Shown here in pieces: positions 59,101-64,000 of a stretch of DNA of 64,000 nucleotides (positions within the stretch are counted from its first letter, which is position 1; each line of letters opens with the position of its first letter). The translations under genes and the position numbers were made by a program. The notes below the pieces were generated by a model, which did no database searches, was not told the DNA's origin, and saw only the letters and a program-made list of their open reading frames with translations. The DNA comes from Sesamum alatum (taxonomy: Eukaryota > Streptophyta > Magnoliopsida > Lamiales > Pedaliaceae). The DNA lies in contig JACGWO010000002.1 of assembly GCA_034509735.1 (NCBI GenBank), forward strand, positions 50,899,115 through 50,963,114, in the 5' to 3' direction.

Positions 59101-62100
59101 TGGTAGGTTACCTGCTCAACAAAATGCAACGGTATGTCTGGTTGAAATCATAGGTTAATTGATATGTCATGCTTGTTGGTACATTTGATAATTGTACAAA
59201 AAATTGAAAAATGAGCAGGTTAATTTGGATCCGAACATTAGAAATATTCAAGAACTTAAGTCTTGGCCTGAGTTTCACAATGCTGTTGCTGCTGGCTTGA
59301 GATTGTCTCCTCTCCAGGTCCATTTTCTATATATTCCTTTGTTTTCTTTAGCGATCAATGGTTTCCAATATCAATACTGAGTATTATGATTTTCGTTATT
59401 TCTGCATAGTGATTGACTTCAACTCTGCAATTGGATTGTGAATTTCACCTTAGAGCCCGTTTACATTGACAAATTGGGGTGGATTGGGCCAGAAATCACC
59501 CCAGTCCATCATTTCCTTTTCAGGTTTTGTCACTGGCCTAAATCCGCAGGGCCCGAGACTAGGGTCTATTAGGGCAGATTTGAAATCAGACAACGAGGGG
59601 CCTGATTTCAAATCCCGCCCATGTGGAAGGAAGGGACTTGGTTTTCAAAAGTCCATAATGTCTCTTCTGCCCATATTTTTTTTGTTTAATCTAGTGACAA
59701 TTGCAAAGGGCATAAACGTCATCGCACCAGTTATCTGTCATCCTATCTGTCAATGTGCACATTATTTTGTCTTTTAGCACCTTTCCATCCATTAATTTGT
59801 CAAATCCTACCATAAATCCATTAGGGCCCTAACATGCATCTATCCAAAATTTTGAAGTAAACGAGCCCTTATAGGAATATTTTATTTTATAAACTTGACT
59901 TTGCTTCAAGAGTTGCTGGTATTCACTAAATTCTTCCGCACGGGTTACTTCTATATGCAGGGAAAAATGTCTAGAACATGGATACTCTATAACAAACCAG
60001 ATGAGCCTAATGTTACTCATGCTGGACTTCTTCTTGCTTTGGGTTTGCATGGACATCTCCGGGTCCTAACTATTACAGATATATTCCAGTATTATTCACA
60101 GGTTACTATATCTATGTTTGGACACCCTATTATATCATGCTTGTTGATTTTTCGCCTTTTCTTTTTGCTTTTATTTGGTGTCTTCTTCATTCACAAGACT
60201 GCAACTTGTTGATTATTTCATTTTTTTTGTAATGTTAAATTGAGTTTATATTTTTCTCATCAACTTATAGATGCTACTGCTGGACTCTTTTTGCAGTCTT
60301 TTTATCCATTGGGTTTCGGGCAACATAATCATCATTTTGACAAATTGACATGATCATAATTTTCAGGATATTACTATATTTGCATAGTTGTCATTTTACC
60401 AGTGGTTGGAAATGTTTTATGACAGAACATTTGAATGCCAGTTGGAGAGGCATAAATTTGCAATGCTAATTGGATATGTAGTGGAAATGTTTCCTTGAAA
60501 TGATATCTTGGAGATGTAGCATATTGAAAGGTTGTCTTTTAAAGGTACCACAAGACGGGATTTCCTCGAAATTCTGTGAGGAATTTTCAAACACTAGATT
60601 GGTATTGTATCTATACACACTAAGATAAAGAGTTGTAAAATTTAAAGCATACTGGAGATTTGTGTATTCAGGAGTTCTTCTCCGGCAATGGCATGCGGTA
60701 TTCATTGTTTTTCTTTTCCAGAGTTTGCTGGTAAGCTTATGAATATTCTTCTCAAAAGAAATAAAACTACTTGTTTTGCGGGTGGTTATGCTGACCCTAT
60801 TATCAACCAGTTATTTGCATCCAAAAAAATTAAACAAAGTTATTTTTGGCATGTGTTCACTCTGCAAGAATGGTGTACAAAGGCAATGGCATGAATAGGC
60901 TTTTGCAAACATATCAAGTAAAATGTTGACGCCTAAAGATGACAACAATGTCTTAACTAATTTCATCTCTCGCTTTCTGCAATTTCACAGGCATTAAACC
61001 TGACCAGCAACCCACACAAGTTCTTTGATTTGCTGCCCTATTTTAATTTAAGCATTTCATCTTTGTTACAGTTCCAAATTTTTATTCTTCCCTTCACTGT
61101 CTGTTGTTTTAATTTTTCTGTTGTAGGAACATGAAAGTACTACTGTGGGATTGATGATCGGCCTTGCAGCTTCATATAGAGGAACCATGCAACCATCAAT
61201 TTCAAAGGTAAAAACCAACATCTATTTTCTTTTTGAAAATGTTTGAACTTTCTTTTTCTGAGTTAGTATGTATGTACTAATAGATTTTTCTTTCTCGAAC
61301 TAGATTATGAATTTCAAGCAGGTGATATTTGACCACAAATTTCATAATTTCGGTACTAATCATTTGGTCATTGAGTTTTGTCATTAATATATGTTGCTTG
61401 AATTTTTATCTCTAGTTGGCACCTGAGGTTTGGCATAATTGCCAAATTGGTATATCTTGGATTTTTAATGACAATTGTAACCCTTTTTAAAACCCTGTTT
61501 TGATTTAAATTCTAATTCAGTATTCCATAATATTTCTTTTTGACTAAAATTATCATAACTTAAGTTGACATGGATATAAATTGACAACAAATAGCCATAG
61601 AAGTAACACAAAAATATATTTTTAATTGAAAAAATTCAAATAAAAATATACCTGAAAACAGAGCGATACTTTGACATTATGTTCCATGAGGTTACATTTG
61701 AATCTTAATTTTAAAAATTGAGGTTGAAGAGAAAGAGTAGTGTTGATAAGAGAAGCATTTGCTTTGCTTTTGCTGCAGTTTCTTGCTACCCTTTGTTTTG
61801 ATTAGGCCTTTCAATAAAGTTGAAGTGCAAAAAGTTTCCCCCCCACCCCCTACCCAAAAAAATAATTGGAGTAACTGGCTGAGAAATTTAATACTCAAGA
61901 CTTAATATTTATATGCTATCTGGTGAATTCTAGTTCCTTTCTGCCAACAATTGAGTATTGATGTATTTATTTTGATTTTCGCCAGTCTCTATATGTGCAC
62001 TTGCCTGCCCGCCATCCATCTTCATTTCCAGAATTGGAACTGCCAACCCTTATACAGGTAAACTGCCAACGATTATGGGTGATTTGAACTGCATCTAGAA

Positions 62101-64000
62101 TTGTTTGATGTTCCATTTTTGACCTGTTGCTTTGTGCCTATCCTAGGTGGTTCAGATTTTTTCTATAGAAGAGTTCTAACTCCAAATTTGTAAATTTTCA
62201 GTCAGCAGCACTTATATCTGTTGGGCTTCTCTATGAGGGATCGGCACACCCACAAACAATGCAAATTCTTCTGGTAATTTTGTCGCTTAATTTGATTCTA
62301 TGGATCCAAGTTGATTATTATTATTATTACTTCTTTTTTAGTTTAATCTTATTGTTTTGATGTGTTATGTTTAAGCAATACTCTTACTGAAACCTACTTT
62401 TAATAATGGCAGTGGCAAGTCGGGATTGTTTTTTTATTTATACTTGTATTATCTTGCATATTCTTTTATCACATGTTATGAAGCTGTGGCAGTGACAAGA
62501 TGCCAATACTGTTTTTTCGTAATATGTACAACTTCTTTTCCAGGGTGAAATAGGTCGCAGAAGTGGAGGAGATAATGTACTTGAAAGGGAGGGCTATGCA
62601 GTTTCAGCTGGATTTTCACTAGGACTTGTTGCATTAGGTTTGGTTTTTAAATTGGTCCAGTTAATTAATTTTATGTTTTAGCTAACCCACCCCCACCCCT
62701 CCCCCTTTGTTAATGAAGGTTGTGGTGAAGAGGCTATTGGCTCTACAGATACCTTGGTGAATCGGTTGTTCCAATACATTGGTGGCAAAGAACTTCATAA
62801 TGTATGTACTGCCGTATCTGAACCAGATATTGGTACAACTGAGATTTTTAATTTTCAGAGTCCACTTCTTAAATTTGTGTTGCTTATTGTAATACCCTTG
62901 ATTTACAGGACCGAGTCCCTCCCTTTTCATCATCAGCTGATGAGCACAATCGAAATGCTGGACAGGTTTGTAACTTTACTTCTTCTGATATATTATACTT
63001 GCTTGTTGGCAGTACTGATACACTTCGAGATCAATATATTATATTGGTTTCTAATTTCTCATATTTTCTCAAGTATCACCACTTTTGCTCTACTAGATTA
63101 TCGATGGGAATCTGTTCAATATTGATGTTACTGCACCCGGAGCTATAATTGCTCTCGCTTTGATGTATTTGAAGGTAAAATGTAGCATGAAGTCTCTTTC
63201 ATAATTGTTTTCCTCATCACTAGTTATAATTGGTTTTTTTAGCTTCATCTTATTTCCTGATTTTTCCAAGAGATACTTTGGTTTAAATGCTGTGACTTGA
63301 ACAGACAGAATCGCAGTTGATAGTGTCTAGGCTGTCAATTCCACAAACTAAGTTTGAGTTGCAGTACGTAAGGCCTGATTTTATATTGCTCCGTGTCATC
63401 GCTCGGAATTTGATAATGTGGAGCAGGTATGGTGTTCAGTTGGTATGCTAAGAGATGAGGATGTTCATAAATTACTCTCTGACATTGTGGTTAATGCCAT
63501 CTTAATATTGCACAGGATTCATCCATCAGAAGACTGGATTGAGGCGCAAATCCCTGAAGTGGTAAAAAATGGGGTAAAAGGCCTTGGAAATGACATGGAT
63601 GATCAATATGAGATGGATGCTGAAGCATTTGTTCAGGCATATGTCAATATAGTGGTTGGAGCATGCATTTCTCTTGGTATGTCACTCTCATTGTTGAATA
63701 TCGAAGAAATAATATGATATTTATTCTTATATTTTTTCCCTAACTTCCAGATATGACATCATTCTAACTTTTTCAGTCACTTGTGTCAACATGTCCAATA
63801 ATTCTATACGCAGATTTTTAGCTTTGTACTTTTTCACATTTGGAATTATTATTTTCTTCACAAAAAGGAGAGACATGGACTTCACTTGTTCTTTGGTGTT
63901 CAAAATTGGATGACACTTATATCCTTTGTCGTTCTAAACTTTGGGTCAAATATGGAATCTTCTGATACAAGAGAAGGCTAGAACATAGGCCTAAAATTTG
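47163..64000 (+). CDS. APC1: APC1, anaphase-promoting complex subunit 1 (3' end beyond window)
   Basis: Exons: 47163-47386, 48007-48070, 49199-49283, 49739-50025, 50174-50279, 50365-50522, 51047-51234, 51310-51378 (or from 51312), 52644-52814, 53306-53796, 55217-55676, 56158-56493, 56847-56930, 58846-58938, 59072-59131, 59219-59317, 59961-60101, 61127-61207, 61986-62057, 62202-62273, 62544-62637, 62719-62801, 62909-62965, 63097-63174, 63305-63426 and 63516-63676, about 1310 codons. The start MPSGGVRELTVLTEFKPFGL and the words VCWCRMGDISEALLCVLQ, RTTALPFGRGAFTL and NLDPNIRNIQEL identify plant APC1. APC1 is the scaffold of the APC/C ubiquitin ligase; an N-terminal WD-type part precedes PC (proteasome/cyclosome) repeats. 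Phases close at every junction except exon 8, where one base seems to be missing. Confidence 0.93.
59453..59868. mobile_element. PIF/Harbinger (Tourist-like) MITE in APC1 intron 16
   Basis: 416 bp with terminal inverted repeats GAGCCCGTTTAC and, on the other strand, GGGCTCGTTTAC, flanked by TTA on both sides (59450-59452 and 59869-59871), the target-site type of PIF/Harbinger elements. No coding capacity. It lies 92 bp upstream of the acceptor of exon 17. Confidence 0.75.

Noticed and set aside
1..64000. Organelle DNA insertions, rRNA genes or other tRNA genes
   Set aside because: I looked for them by eye and recognised only the tRNA-Gly; short or diverged cases could be missed without a search tool.

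Overview
The window is nuclear DNA from a flowering plant, almost certainly a eudicot. Genes have many short exons joined at plant-type GT-AG introns, the spaces between genes are very AT-rich, and the protein set is plant-specific: an ATL RING-H2 ligase, an R2R3-MYB, a clade B PP2C, an Em-type LEA protein and an early nodulin-like protein. The transposon remnants are LTR-gag, Mutator-like foldback and PIF/Harbinger types. An asterid (Lamiales-like) source is my impression only.

Layout. 1-12,200 is an accessory, repeat-rich zone. It holds two copies of an ATL-type RING-H2 gene about 7.1 kb apart: one cut by the left edge with an intact RING, one decayed. They lie in a degraded tandem segmental duplication interrupted by a gag-only retroelement (1664-3531), a terminal-inverted-repeat element (about 5017-5764) and a Mutator-like foldback element (6177-6707). 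From 12,235 to 38,076 five genes lie on the minus strand: an R2R3-MYB related to the MYB44/MYB73 group, a predicted plastid membrane protein of unknown function (2 exons), ALG11 mannosyltransferase (7 exons, 464 aa), clathrin heavy chain (30 exons, 1705 aa), and a clade B PP2C with a MAP-kinase docking motif (4 exons, 366 aa). A 3.7 kb gene-poor stretch follows. Then come an Em/LEA group 1 gene (+) with a strong ABA/seed-type promoter, a tRNA-Gly(GCC) (+), an early nodulin-like protein (-), an LTR remnant carrying an 800 bp Mutator-like foldback element, and APC1 (+), the largest anaphase-promoting-complex subunit. APC1 begins at 47,163 and runs off the right edge; 26 exons are placed.

How the genes relate. 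There is no operon logic here. These are independent housekeeping genes (N-glycan assembly, clathrin coat, APC/C, tRNA) among regulatory and stress genes. Exon models for ALG11, clathrin heavy chain, the PP2C, the Em protein and the nodulin-like protein were built by hand from splice sites and reading phase, and each closes exactly in frame.

Points of most interest: the gag-only element with its GC-rich palindromic block; the stepwise decay of the second ATL copy; a GC-AG intron in clathrin heavy chain; compensating frameshifts in the last exon of clathrin heavy chain and a one-base problem in APC1 exon 8 (either real divergence or consensus errors); and several young-looking transposon footprints. 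I found no convincing previously undescribed multi-gene system.
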